In this document: one piece after another, positions 27,602-35,831 of the stretch | How positions within the stretch are numbered: position 1 is the stretch's first letter | How the letters are laid out: the number at the start of each line of letters is the position of its first letter | DNA from: Cupriavidus sp. IDO | Lineage (GTDB): Bacteria; Pseudomonadota; Gammaproteobacteria; Burkholderiales; Burkholderiaceae | DNA length: 44,658 bases | Assembly: GCF_000812465.1 (NCBI RefSeq) | Contig: NZ_JWMA01000177.1 | Location: 1 to 44,658, forward strand | Direction: 5' to 3' | Notes under the pieces: model-generated | Seen by the model: the letters and a program-made list of their open reading frames with translations, nothing else | Told to the model about the DNA's origin: nothing | Databases searched by the model: none | Translations under genes and position numbers: made by a program

Positions 27602-28780
27602 ATGAAGATTCTCTCCCACCGCTGGCGCTACCCGGCCATTGGTTTCGTTGCCAGCGCCATGCTGGCCGCGCTAGCTTGGCATTGGTCTCCGAGCAAGGCT
27701 CCGCAGTACGTGACGACGCAAGTCGAGCGCAGGGACCTGGAGAGCGTCGTGCTCGCGACGGGGACGTTGCAGGCATGTAGCCAAGTCGACGTCGGCGCAC
27801 AGGTCAGCGGGCAAATCAAGTCGATGAATGTCAAGCTTGGGGACAAGATCAAGAAGGGGCAATGGCTCGCTGAGATTGACCCTGTGGTCTTACAGAACGA
27901 CTTGCGCGAGAAGTTGGCCAACGAGCAGGAGCTCGTCGCACAGAGACGCGCAACGGCCGCACGGCTCGGGGAGGCCGAACTCGCATTCCGTCGTCAGCAA
28001 GAGATGCTGCTGGACGATGCCACCTCGCGGCAAGCTTACGAAGCGGCACAGGCAAGACTCGACGAGCAGCGAGGAACTCTCGCCTCGCTCAACGCCAAGA
28101 TCAAAGCGGCCCATTTTCAGGTCGAGATAGCGCGAGCCGAGCTTAGCTACACCCATATTGTTGCGCCGCAAGATGGTGAGGTCGTCGCTCTCGTCGCGCA
28201 AGAAGGACAAACCGTGAGCGCCAAACAGCAAGCGCCCGTCATTCTGAAGCTAGCCGATCTCGACACGATGACCGTGAAAGCGCAGATTTCGGAAGCGGAC
28301 GTGGTTCGGGTGCGCCCTGGCCAGACCGTGTATTTCACCATCCTCGGAGACCCGGACAGGCGGTACTACGGCAAGTTGCGCGCGATCGAGCCCGCCCCCC
28401 CGAACTTCCACGACGCGCAGAGCCCGCCTGGGGCCACTAACAGCGGCGCCTCCAAGGCGAATTCCGCGGTGTTCTACAACGCTCTGTTCGAAGTCCCGAA
28501 TCCCGGCCGTGACCTGCGCATCTCGATGACCGCACAAGTCAGCGTCCTGCTGGATGTCGCGCGCCAGGCGCTCAGCATTCCGGTCGCCGCGCTGGGCGAA
28601 AAAGCACCGAAGGGACGCTACATAGTTCGTGTACTTGGCCCGGATGACAAGGTTTTTACGCGCGAGATCCACACCGGCCTAAACAACAACGTAATGGTCG
28701 AGGTGCGCGAGGGGCTGGCTGAGGGCGAGCGCGTCGTGGTCGGTGAAGCGGCCGACATTTCCTCCGACTCGACCAGCTGA
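27602..28780 (+). CDS. macA: MacA-type periplasmic adaptor of a tripartite exporter
   Basis: A 392-residue membrane fusion protein. It is anchored by one N-terminal helix (YPAIGFVASAMLAALAW). It carries the split lipoyl domain (ACSQVDVGAQVSGQIKSMNV and a later IVAPQDGEVVALVAQEGQ), a helical hairpin of coiled coils between them, and a C-terminal beta-barrel with FEVPNPGRDLRISMTAQVSV. It links the MacB transporter to an outer-membrane channel. ATG 27602 chosen for its MacA-like start; ATG 27569 is in frame, and neither has a strong ribosome site. macB starts 2 bp after the stop. First gene of a three-gene operon. Confidence 0.92.
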   Translation: MKILSHRWRYPAIGFVASAMLAALAWHWSPSKAPQYVTTQVERRDLESVVLATGTLQACSQVDVGAQVSGQIKSMNVKLGDKIKKGQWLAEIDPVVLQNDLREKLANEQELVAQRRATAARLGEAELAFRRQQEMLLDDATSRQAYEAAQARLDEQRGTLASLNAKIKAAHFQVEIARAELSYTHIVAPQDGEVVALVAQEGQTVSAKQQAPVILKLADLDTMTVKAQISEADVVRVRPGQTVYFTILGDPDRRYYGKLRAIEPAPPNFHDAQSPPGATNSGASKANSAVFYNALFEVPNPGRDLRISMTAQVSVLLDVARQALSIPVAALGEKAPKGRYIVRVLGPDDKVFTREIHTGLNNNVMVEVREGLAEGERVVVGEAADISSDSTS

Positions 28781-28782
28781 CA

Positions 28783-30777
28783 ATGACCCGTCCACTGCTC
28801 CAGCTTACCGACGTCACGCGTCGCTTTCCCGCGGGCGACCAGGAAGTGATCGCTCTCAAGAACGTCAATCTCTCAATCGGGGCAGGCGAGTTCGTCGCGA
28901 TCATCGGTGCGTCGGGATCCGGCAAGTCGACGCTGATGAATATCCTGGGTTGCTTGGACCACCCGAGCGCTGGCAGTTATCGGGTGGGCGGTCGCGAAAC
29001 TCGCGACCTCGACGAGGACGCGCTCGCGCAACTGCGGAGAGAGCGCTTCGGCTTCGTCTTCCAACGCTACCATCTCCTGTCGCACCTGAACTCCGTGGCG
29101 AACGTTGAACTGCCGGCCATCTACGCAGACGGCTTGGAGGCCGAAAGACGCACGCGCGCCCGGCAAATCCTCTCCCGCCTTGGGCTCGCGGACCGCGCCG
29201 AACACTGGCCGGGTCAGCTGTCTGGCGGCCAGCAGCAGCGCGTCTGCATCGCGCGCGCCTTGATGAATGGTGGCGAAGTGATACTCGCAGACGAGCCAAC
29301 GGGTGCGCTCGACTCGAAAAGCGGCGAGAGCGTGATCCAGATCCTGCACGAGCTGAACGCAAACGGCCATACCATCATCATCGTCACGCATGACGAGCAT
29401 ATCGCAGCGCATGCATGCCGCATCATCGAGATCCGCGACGGCGTGATCGTCGCGGACCGACCAAACACGCCGGCGGTGCACCCGGCGGCGGCCTGTGCAA
29501 CTGCACAAGCAAGAACACCGACCGGCCACACCGATCACGCCGCCCCGCATCAAGCCGGCGCGCAGCGCTGGTCGGCAAGTGTTATCCGCTTCGTCGAGGC
29601 GATGCGCATGGCATGGCTCGCGCTCGCATCGCATCGCCTGCGCACGATCCTGACGATGCTCGGCGTTACCATCGGCGTCATGTCGGTGGTGTCGTTGGTC
29701 GCCATCGGCGACGGCGCCAAGCGGCATCTGCTCGAGTTGTTTGGCAGCATCGGTACGAACACGATCAGCATCCATCCCGGACGCGACTGGGGCGACAGCC
29801 AAGCGGAAGCGATCCAGACACTCGTACCCGCCGACGTGGCCGCACTCGCCGAGCAGCACTACGTCGACAGCGCGACGCCAGAAATTTCGCACAGCCTGCT
29901 GCTACGCTACCGGAATATCGGCGTCAACGCGTTCGTGAGCGGCGTCGGTGAACAATATTTCCGAGTGCGTGGGATAAAGCTCGCCCAGGGTATCGGGTTC
30001 GGACGCGACGAACTGGGCCGCCAGGCGCAGGTGGCCGTGATCGATCAGAACACGCGGCGCAAGCTGTTCGGTTCGAATCCCAACGCGCTTGGCGCAGTCA
30101 TCCTTCTCGACAGTGTGCCGTTCATTGTGATTGGCGTGACAACGGACTCGAAGCGGACATCCGGCGACACGAAGAACCTGAACCTGTGGGTTCCCTACTC
30201 CACCGCGAGTGCCCGGCTATTTGGCCAGCATCACCTTGATAGCATCACCTTGCGGATTCCCGACGGCCAATCCAGCAAGGCCGTCGAGAACAGCGTCGAA
30301 AGACTGATGACGCTGCGCCACGGCCGCAAGGACTTCTTTACGTACAACCAGGACAGTGTCGCCAAAGCGACCAAGAAGGCCAGCCAATCTATGGCGCTGT
30401 TCCTATTGCTGATCGGAGCGATCACGCTTGTCGTTGGCGGAATCGGGGTCATGAACATCATGCTCGTGTCGGTCACCGAGCGTACAGGTGAAATCGGTAT
30501 CCGGATGGCGGTCGGCGCGCGGCAGAGCGACATCATGCTGCAGTTCCTTGTCGAGGCCGTGATGATGTGCCTGGTCGGCGGCATCATCGGGATCATGCTG
30601 TCATTTGGTACACGCTTCATTTTCTCGATGTTCGTCACCACATGGAGCATGGTCTTCTCGGTCGAATCGATCATCGTTGCATTCTTGTGTTCGACGTTGA
30701 TCGGGATCCTGTTCGGCATCGTCCCCGCGCGCCACGCCGCACGGCTTAATCCGATCGATGCGCTCGCGCGAGAGTGA
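28783..30777 (+). CDS. macB: MacB-type ABC exporter (ATPase plus FtsX-like permease)
   Basis: A 664-residue fused exporter. Residues 1 to about 225 form the ATPase: Walker A GASGSGKST at 42-50, signature LSGGQQQRVCIARAL, Walker B VILADEPTGALDSKSGE, His in VTHDEH. A linker unusually rich in Pro, Ala, Thr and His (about 230-265) precedes the first membrane helix (AWLALASHRLRTILTMLGV), a large periplasmic domain, and three C-terminal FtsX-type helices around IGAITLVVGGIGVMNIMLVS. MacB-type pumps expel macrolides, peptides, siderophores or lipopeptides by mechanotransmission. Starts 2 bp after macA. Substrate probably linked to the cargo, but unproven. Confidence 0.93.
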   Translation: MTRPLLQLTDVTRRFPAGDQEVIALKNVNLSIGAGEFVAIIGASGSGKSTLMNILGCLDHPSAGSYRVGGRETRDLDEDALAQLRRERFGFVFQRYHLLSHLNSVANVELPAIYADGLEAERRTRARQILSRLGLADRAEHWPGQLSGGQQQRVCIARALMNGGEVILADEPTGALDSKSGESVIQILHELNANGHTIIIVTHDEHIAAHACRIIEIRDGVIVADRPNTPAVHPAAACATAQARTPTGHTDHAAPHQAGAQRWSASVIRFVEAMRMAWLALASHRLRTILTMLGVTIGVMSVVSLVAIGDGAKRHLLELFGSIGTNTISIHPGRDWGDSQAEAIQTLVPADVAALAEQHYVDSATPEISHSLLLRYRNIGVNAFVSGVGEQYFRVRGIKLAQGIGFGRDELGRQAQVAVIDQNTRRKLFGSNPNALGAVILLDSVPFIVIGVTTDSKRTSGDTKNLNLWVPYSTASARLFGQHHLDSITLRIPDGQSSKAVENSVERLMTLRHGRKDFFTYNQDSVAKATKKASQSMALFLLLIGAITLVVGGIGVMNIMLVSVTERTGEIGIRMAVGARQSDIMLQFLVEAVMMCLVGGIIGIMLSFGTRFIFSMFVTTWSMVFSVESIIVAFLCSTLIGILFGIVPARHAARLNPIDALARE

Positions 30778-30786
30778 GGTGATACC

Positions 30787-32223
30787 GTGCTGACCCTACC
30801 CGCTACCGTACTCTACCGCCTGCTTGCGCTGTCATTCACAGCTGCGCTACTCGCCAGCTGTGCGAACCCGCGTAGTCGCCAACTGCTCGCCGTGGAGTTT
30901 CCCGCACCGGGGACTCGGTCCGCGGTAGCAAATGCGCCAACGCTTGCGGCCTCTTCAGCCGCCGCATCGGCCGCTGCGCAAGGTCCAACTGCGCCCGATT
31001 GGTGGCACGCCTTCCACGATCCTGCACTCGACCGGCTAATTGCTGACGCGCTAATCGTCAACAACGACCTCGCCAAGGCTGCGATTCGCGTCTATCGTGC
31101 GCAACTACAGGCAGGCATTGCCGCGACCGACCTAACGCCGAATGTAGCAGCCAACGGCAGCATCCGACCTAGACGCCAAGCCGAGCATCTGCGCGCTGTG
31201 AGCTCTCTCCACCTCTCACTGAACTACGAGCTCGACCTGTGGGGAAGCCTCGCTGCGCAACGCGATGCGGCGCGCTGGACAGCAGAAGCAACGCAAGCGG
31301 AGCGCGAGGGGATGCGCCTCAAGATCATCGGCGACACCGCGACGCTGTACTGGCAAATCGGGTACCGAAACGACCAACTCGCGTTCAACAACGCAAACAT
31401 TGCTGACGCTGAACGCACGCTTGTGCTGGTGCGCGCGCGGCACGCAGCGGGCGCGGTGTCGCGCATCGATGTCTTGAAGGCCGAACAAACGCTGATATCT
31501 CTGCGTGCTGCGCACACGGAGACTATCCAACAGCGAACTGAGGACAGAAATGCGTTGTCGATCCTATTCAATCGACCACCCGATGTGCTGACGGCCGAAC
31601 CAAAGACCTTACCCGTTCTGCCACTACCAGTGGTCCCGGCGTACATGCCGGCCGACATGCTCAGTCGGCGGCCGGATGTCCGCGAGGCCGAATCCCGGCT
31701 GCGTGCTTCACTGGCGAATATCGACCAGAAGCGTACCAGCTTTTACCCTACTTTCACATTGACAGGTTCCACGGGCGGGTCAAACATAAGCCTCACGCGC
31801 CTATTATCGAACCCGCTTGCATCCATCGGACTCGAAATCGCGTTGCCTTTTCTCCAATGGAACAAGATGCAACTGGAAATCAAGGTCTCGAAAACGGAGT
31901 ACGAGGAAGCCGTCATCAAGTTCAGAGAGACGTTGTATGGTGCGCTCGTCGAGGTCGATAACGCGTTGGCGAAGCGTGAGCAGCTCGAACGCCAAGCTGA
32001 AGAACTCACACAGTCGCTAGCCCTGGCACGGCATGCGGAAGCGCTCGCACGAGCTCGCTATCTATCTGGATTCACCGATCTGCAGCCGTGGCTCGATCAG
32101 AAAAGGCAGCTGCGCGATGCACTGAACGCCGATGCGACAAACCGGCTGGCGCAACTCGAAAACCGAATGACGCTCTACCAATCGCTGGGTGGCGGCGACT
32201 CCCAAGACGGGCCACAAGGCTGA
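30787..32223 (+). CDS. NodT/TolC-type outer-membrane efflux lipoprotein
   Basis: A 478-residue RND-type outer-membrane factor of the NodT family. The lipobox is LLASCANPR (Cys near residue 26), so it is probably lipid-anchored. Two outer-membrane-efflux domains follow: WWHAFHDPALDRLIADAL, the YELDLWGSLAAQRDAARW signature, and, in the second half, MLSRRPDVREAESRLRASLA and FLQWNKMQLEIKVSKTEYEE. It completes the MacAB pump. The start is GTG 30787 behind GAGGTGA, 9 bp after the macB stop. Intact; usual length. Confidence 0.92.
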   Translation: MLTLPATVLYRLLALSFTAALLASCANPRSRQLLAVEFPAPGTRSAVANAPTLAASSAAASAAAQGPTAPDWWHAFHDPALDRLIADALIVNNDLAKAAIRVYRAQLQAGIAATDLTPNVAANGSIRPRRQAEHLRAVSSLHLSLNYELDLWGSLAAQRDAARWTAEATQAEREGMRLKIIGDTATLYWQIGYRNDQLAFNNANIADAERTLVLVRARHAAGAVSRIDVLKAEQTLISLRAAHTETIQQRTEDRNALSILFNRPPDVLTAEPKTLPVLPLPVVPAYMPADMLSRRPDVREAESRLRASLANIDQKRTSFYPTFTLTGSTGGSNISLTRLLSNPLASIGLEIALPFLQWNKMQLEIKVSKTEYEEAVIKFRETLYGALVEVDNALAKREQLERQAEELTQSLALARHAEALARARYLSGFTDLQPWLDQKRQLRDALNADATNRLAQLENRMTLYQSLGGGDSQDGPQG

Positions 32224-32372
32224 AGCCGAGCATCGATTGCGAGGTTCGGCATTGCTGCCTCCTCCTAGGCAGCGATGCGTGCTCACTACAGCGCTCACAA
32301 ATTTCCGTGCGGATGGAACGATTCTGCAATCGACCACGCTTGAAACGCACCCCATCACAAGAACAGCACAAG

Positions 32373-32774
32373 ATGAAATTCGCTCAAACTCACCGCCCAT
32401 TCCTAGCTGCCGCGTCTTTGACGGGTCTTATGTTGGCGCCGGCCATAGCATTTGCCTTCAGTGTCACTGGCGCAAACGGTCGTTCAACATTCAACGCGGT
32501 CAAGCAGTGGGCGGCCGACGTCGGCTACAGCGTCATGTGGGAGCCGCGAACCGCTGGCGGCATCGTGGATTTCGCCGCGCCCCAACGCGACGTGCACGAA
32601 GACTTCCATGACGCAGTCGAGGCACTGGTCAGCGGCGAAGCGTATGGGCGAGCCAACGAGTATTGCATCCCGCCGTCCGTCTACCAGGCCCAAGCAGTCA
32701 TCGATGACCAACTGCGCATGGTCTACGTGTTCGGGCGTCCCACTGGAAAGCGCTGCGTGTTTCCATATCCATAG
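32373..32774 (+). CDS. Small exported TcpQ-like protein, copy 3
   Basis: A 133-residue intact paralogue. Signal peptide MKFAQTHRPFLAAASLTGLM to AIAFA, then FSVTGANGRSTFNAVKQWAA, DVGYSVMWEP, REVHEDF-like RDVHEDFHDAVEALVSG, and the strand DDQLRMVYVFGRPTGKRC. It ends at PYP and lacks the C-terminal extension of copy 1. Conserved Cys residues in EYCIPPSVY and KRCVFPYP. The TcpQ-like assignment is inferred. It sits 150 bp downstream of the NodT gene; with copy 2 upstream of macA, the exporter operon is bracketed by members of this family. ATG 32373; upstream AGCACAAG is a weak ribosome site. Confidence 0.78.
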   Translation: MKFAQTHRPFLAAASLTGLMLAPAIAFAFSVTGANGRSTFNAVKQWAADVGYSVMWEPRTAGGIVDFAAPQRDVHEDFHDAVEALVSGEAYGRANEYCIPPSVYQAQAVIDDQLRMVYVFGRPTGKRCVFPYP

Positions 32775-33094
32775 CTTCATCGGAGAGCGAACGCATCGCA
32801 CCCAGAAGGAATCACTTCCACATGCCGATCGATTGCAGGACGACCCAAGACGTTTCGATCCGTGAACTTTAATCCCATGAAAAGCCTAGATCGATATTGA
32901 AACTATTCAGACCGAAAGGACATAGATGTCTGCGGCTCGAACGTCTACCATTTCGTGAAATTGTAAGACTCACCAGACCGCTCGGATCTTGGCTGCCCAT
33001 GCAATTGGCAGGTCGCATTTTTCTGATGCGGCGTGTATCGGTGTTTCTCCCACTTAGAAGTGGCCGATGTTGAACAAGGATGAAGTAGTCCAAG
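32775..33094. other. Intergenic region containing repeat copy D
   Basis: About 320 bp between exported protein 3 and the ydcF-like gene. Only repeat copy D (32853-32930) stands out. The stretch 32940-33090 is low in GC and is the likely promoter region of the four-gene unit downstream; I cannot assign boxes. Confidence 0.45.
32853..32930 (+). repeat. Cargo repeat copy D, between exported protein 3 and ydcF
   Basis: Starts TTCGATCCGTGAACTTTAAT, then CCCATGAAAAGCCTAGATCG and ATATTGAAACTATTCAGACC. The most diverged dyad of the four but with the same order of blocks as copy C. Confidence 0.72.
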
Positions 33095-33712
33095 ATGATT
33101 CCTACCGAAAATCGCAGTCCTGTGCACGCCGAGAATGAATTCAGCAGGCGCATCGATCTAATGGATTACATATCCCCTGAAACTGAGATTTGCAGATCCC
33201 AGTTTGCGCTCATGTTTGGTAGTCGGCACGCCCAGCACGAGATGATCGACGCCGCACTCGCTCTCTTTCGTGCTGGATACTACGAAACCCTCGTCATAGC
33301 TGGGGGAATGACACGAGGCAGCAAAATCAGCGGGGCAACCGAAATCGCCGATAAGTTGGTCTCCTCAGGCTTGAGTTGGGCGAGCATTGTGCTGGAAGAA
33401 GAATCATCCAACACCGGTGAGAACATTCGAAATACACGCCACATGATGAATCATTTCGGCCTTCATGAACTGTTGCTGATCGGACAGATATACGCCAAGC
33501 GCCGGTATGTCATGACGATCAAAAGGCAATGGCCTGAAATCGAACGTGTTTCTTGTGCGACAGTCAACTATTTCGGCGTCGACCGTCTTCAATGGTGGAA
33601 GTCACTCACCCTGAGGTCCCACATTCTCGGAGAGAGGAGAAAGATCAAGGAATATCTCCAGCGTGGCTATCTCTTGGAAGTCGAAGTCATTGACCGTCAG
33701 TTCAGATTGTGA
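33095..33712 (+). CDS. YdcF/ElyC-like DUF218 protein
   Basis: A 205-residue DUF218 protein. Motifs in order: LMFGSRHAQHEMIDAALALF, AGYYETLVIAGGMTRGSKIS, then SIVLEEESSNTGENIRNTRH, the conserved E-x-x-S-x-NT-x-EN stretch of the family. There is no membrane segment, so it should be cytosolic like E. coli YdcF (reported to bind SAM) rather than the envelope proteins SanA/ElyC. The enzymatic role of the family is poorly defined. A second, internally deleted copy lies at 26855-26980 and is conserved from DYISPETEI onward, so translation might also start at the ATG near 33161. First gene of a plus-strand unit with the PhyH, NUDIX-methyltransferase and PP2C-like genes. Confidence 0.82.
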   Translation: MIPTENRSPVHAENEFSRRIDLMDYISPETEICRSQFALMFGSRHAQHEMIDAALALFRAGYYETLVIAGGMTRGSKISGATEIADKLVSSGLSWASIVLEEESSNTGENIRNTRHMMNHFGLHELLLIGQIYAKRRYVMTIKRQWPEIERVSCATVNYFGVDRLQWWKSLTLRSHILGERRKIKEYLQRGYLLEVEVIDRQFRL

Positions 33713-33818
33713 AAACCAGCGTCTACTACAAAGTGCATGTTTCCGAATCCATAGATCCAGTCCGCGTGTACGTGTACCGGAACGTATAACGCCCAAATTG
33801 AACGTTAGAGTGACGAAG

Positions 33819-34592
33819 ATGAACCTTGAAAAAGTTTACGAATTTGATCTCAACGGGTATCTCATCATTCCTGCGGCAATCGCACGCCCCCACCTTCTGA
33901 GCCTGCAGGAGTATTGGTCAAAACATCTCACTACTCACTTTCTGCACGACATTAACTTCGATTGGGGTGAAGAATGGCGCGCCCTGATTGATCTTGATCC
34001 CATCTATCGCTTCCTGGAGATCATTTATCGGTCAAGATTTCGGCTCGATCATATGTTCTGTGCCGACGAGCGGTTCGTCAGTAGTGGTGGCAATTTGCAC
34101 CATGAGGCCGATATGTTCGATGAGGGTATATATTACTGGGTACGGAACCATCGTATTCACAGCGGTCTTGTCGCGGTCCAGTATGCCATTTCAGATGTGA
34201 GCAATACCGAAAATCACTTCTGCTGTATTCCAGGTTCGCATCGCGCCAACTTTCCGGTTCCGGACCGATACCGGATCGTCGTAAACAATCCCCTGTTGCA
34301 ACATGTCTACCTGCAGGCAGGGGATGCCTTGGTCTTCTCGGAGGTGCTTGTCCACGGAACCTGCAAGGTGGCAGACTCCGGGCAACGACGCTCGGTGTTT
34401 TCACGTTACACGAACAACCATTCCTATTTCAGGAAGCCTCCTTCACATCAGAATATTACGGCGCTACCGGCCACGCCAAACCATTCGGCCTTAGGCATCC
34501 AGTCTTTCTCCGCGGATCCCCTGACACCACGGCAGCGCCAGTTGGCAACTGTACCTGCCTACGCAAGAAACCACCCACCCATACGGAGCTAG
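33819..34592 (+). CDS. PhyH-type Fe(II)/2-oxoglutarate oxygenase
   Basis: A 257-residue member of the phytanoyl-CoA dioxygenase superfamily. Early FDLNGYLIIPAAIARPHL is the usual PhyH entry strand. The proximal iron ligands are probably His94/Glu96 in GNLHHEADMF (an H-x-E variant; H-x-D is more usual). The distal His179 lies in LVFSEVLVHGTCK, and Arg190/191 in SGQRRSVFSRY could bind 2-oxoglutarate. CCIPGSHRANF is the typical PGSH stretch. Bacterial PhyH enzymes hydroxylate or halogenate small molecules or amino acids, often in natural-product pathways. Its stop lies 6 bp before the NUDIX-methyltransferase start. ATG 33819 chosen; the longer frame overlaps ydcF. Substrate unknown. Confidence 0.82.
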   Translation: MNLEKVYEFDLNGYLIIPAAIARPHLLSLQEYWSKHLTTHFLHDINFDWGEEWRALIDLDPIYRFLEIIYRSRFRLDHMFCADERFVSSGGNLHHEADMFDEGIYYWVRNHRIHSGLVAVQYAISDVSNTENHFCCIPGSHRANFPVPDRYRIVVNNPLLQHVYLQAGDALVFSEVLVHGTCKVADSGQRRSVFSRYTNNHSYFRKPPSHQNITALPATPNHSALGIQSFSADPLTPRQRQLATVPAYARNHPPIRS

Positions 34593-34598
34593 ACAGCA

Positions 34599-35831
34599 AT
34601 GGAACCTGTTAGCGTAAAGGCCATTATGTTTGGACCTCGAGGCATTCTGTTCGTCAAGAATCCGCGGGATGATTTGGAGTTGCCCGGGGGCAGACCTGAA
34701 GCTGGCGAAGGGTTGGAGGCAGCGCTGGTACGCGAGGTCAGCGAAGAGTGCGGACTGGATATCACCACGACGAGTTATCTCGGCAGCAGATCCTGCGAGA
34801 TTATTCCGGGCAGACGTGTGTTGCTTGTGTTCTTTCTGTGCGAGTTCACCGGACAAGGCCTGACTTTGAGTGAAGAACATTCGGCCTATGAATGGATAGA
34901 CGTCGCCACAGAGAAACCGGAGAATCTTCCCTCTTTTTACTGGGAATTCTGCCAGAACTTGGACTGCGTTCGCGTGAGGCGTTTACATGCCGCGGCGGAC
35001 ATATCGCAACAAACTGCAGCGACGTACCCCTTGCAGACCGGTGAATCAGATCGACAACGTCTTCAGATCATGTCGTCGATCTACGATCCAGCTACGAAGG
35101 ACTTCTTGCGTCGATATCTGCCAACAGAGGGACGCATCTTAGAAGTCGGCTCCGGCCACGGCCAGATAGCATGCTGGATGGCCACCGGTAGTCCGCGGTC
35201 AACGGTAATGGGGCTCGATATCTGTCCGAACCAGATCGATTTGGCCACGTCTGCCGCGCAGCAACTGGGGTTGACCAACCTCACATTTCGCGTCGGGGAT
35301 GCAATCCGGTTCCCTGATGCACTTCGGTCGGAAGGTGCGTTTGATCTCATCACTTGCCGATTCACCCTGTTGCATATCAATGAGCGCACCGAGGCCATCC
35401 AGGCGCTCCTCACCCAGCTCAGCCCGTCGGGAACGCTTGTCATGGAGGAACCATCACTGGCGAGCCTGTTCTCAGTGCCGGCAGTCGCGGGATTCGAACA
35501 GGCCAATGCACTCATGATGGCCTACGGCTGGATAAATGGCATCGATTACGACTGCGTCGAGGACATTTGGTCCATCGTTACCGGGCTGGATGTCAACGTC
35601 AAGGAAGCGCGGTTCAGTCAACCTACGGTCTGGAGGAAAGAACACAAGGAAGTTGTCTACCTGTCTTTCCAGCAGTTCCGCCCTCAGCTCATCAAGCGAG
35701 GGCTGATTGACGACGAACGTGCCGAGACTATTGCTCAATCGCTCGCCAGAGAATTCATGGATGACACCGTAATCTCCGGAGGGTTGCGCACGCTGCAGAT
35801 TGCCATTTCTCCACGCGGAGAAAGACCATGA
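34599..35831 (+). CDS. NUDIX hydrolase fused to a SAM-dependent methyltransferase
   Basis: A 410-residue two-domain protein. Residues 1 to about 130 are a NUDIX domain with a complete NUDIX box from Gly31 to Leu53 (GGRPEAGEGLEAALVREV, then SEECG), so it should hydrolyse a nucleoside-diphosphate-X compound. Residues ~160-410 are a class I methyltransferase: motif I ILEVGSGHGQ (180-189), acidic Asp207 after strand 2 (MGLDICPNQID), GDA at 233-235, and DLITCRFTLLHI as motif IV region. Part of the C-terminal half (WINGIDYDCVEDIWSIV) resembles SAM methyltransferases of natural-product clusters. Both domains look active. I do not know a characterised protein with this pairing. It overlaps the PP2C-like gene by four bases (ATGA). 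Confidence 0.88.
   Translation: MEPVSVKAIMFGPRGILFVKNPRDDLELPGGRPEAGEGLEAALVREVSEECGLDITTTSYLGSRSCEIIPGRRVLLVFFLCEFTGQGLTLSEEHSAYEWIDVATEKPENLPSFYWEFCQNLDCVRVRRLHAAADISQQTAATYPLQTGESDRQRLQIMSSIYDPATKDFLRRYLPTEGRILEVGSGHGQIACWMATGSPRSTVMGLDICPNQIDLATSAAQQLGLTNLTFRVGDAIRFPDALRSEGAFDLITCRFTLLHINERTEAIQALLTQLSPSGTLVMEEPSLASLFSVPAVAGFEQANALMMAYGWINGIDYDCVEDIWSIVTGLDVNVKEARFSQPTVWRKEHKEVVYLSFQQFRPQLIKRGLIDDERAETIAQSLAREFMDDTVISGGLRTLQIAISPRGERP

Noticed and set aside
28873..29892. 339-codon open frame on the minus strand
   Set aside because: Antisense shadow of the macB ATPase and membrane region.
25743..32774. The small exported proteins as microcins or peptide substrates of the MacAB pump with a double-glycine leader
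   Set aside because: They have ordinary Sec signal peptides and a folded-domain pattern with conserved strands; no GG leader or core-peptide features.
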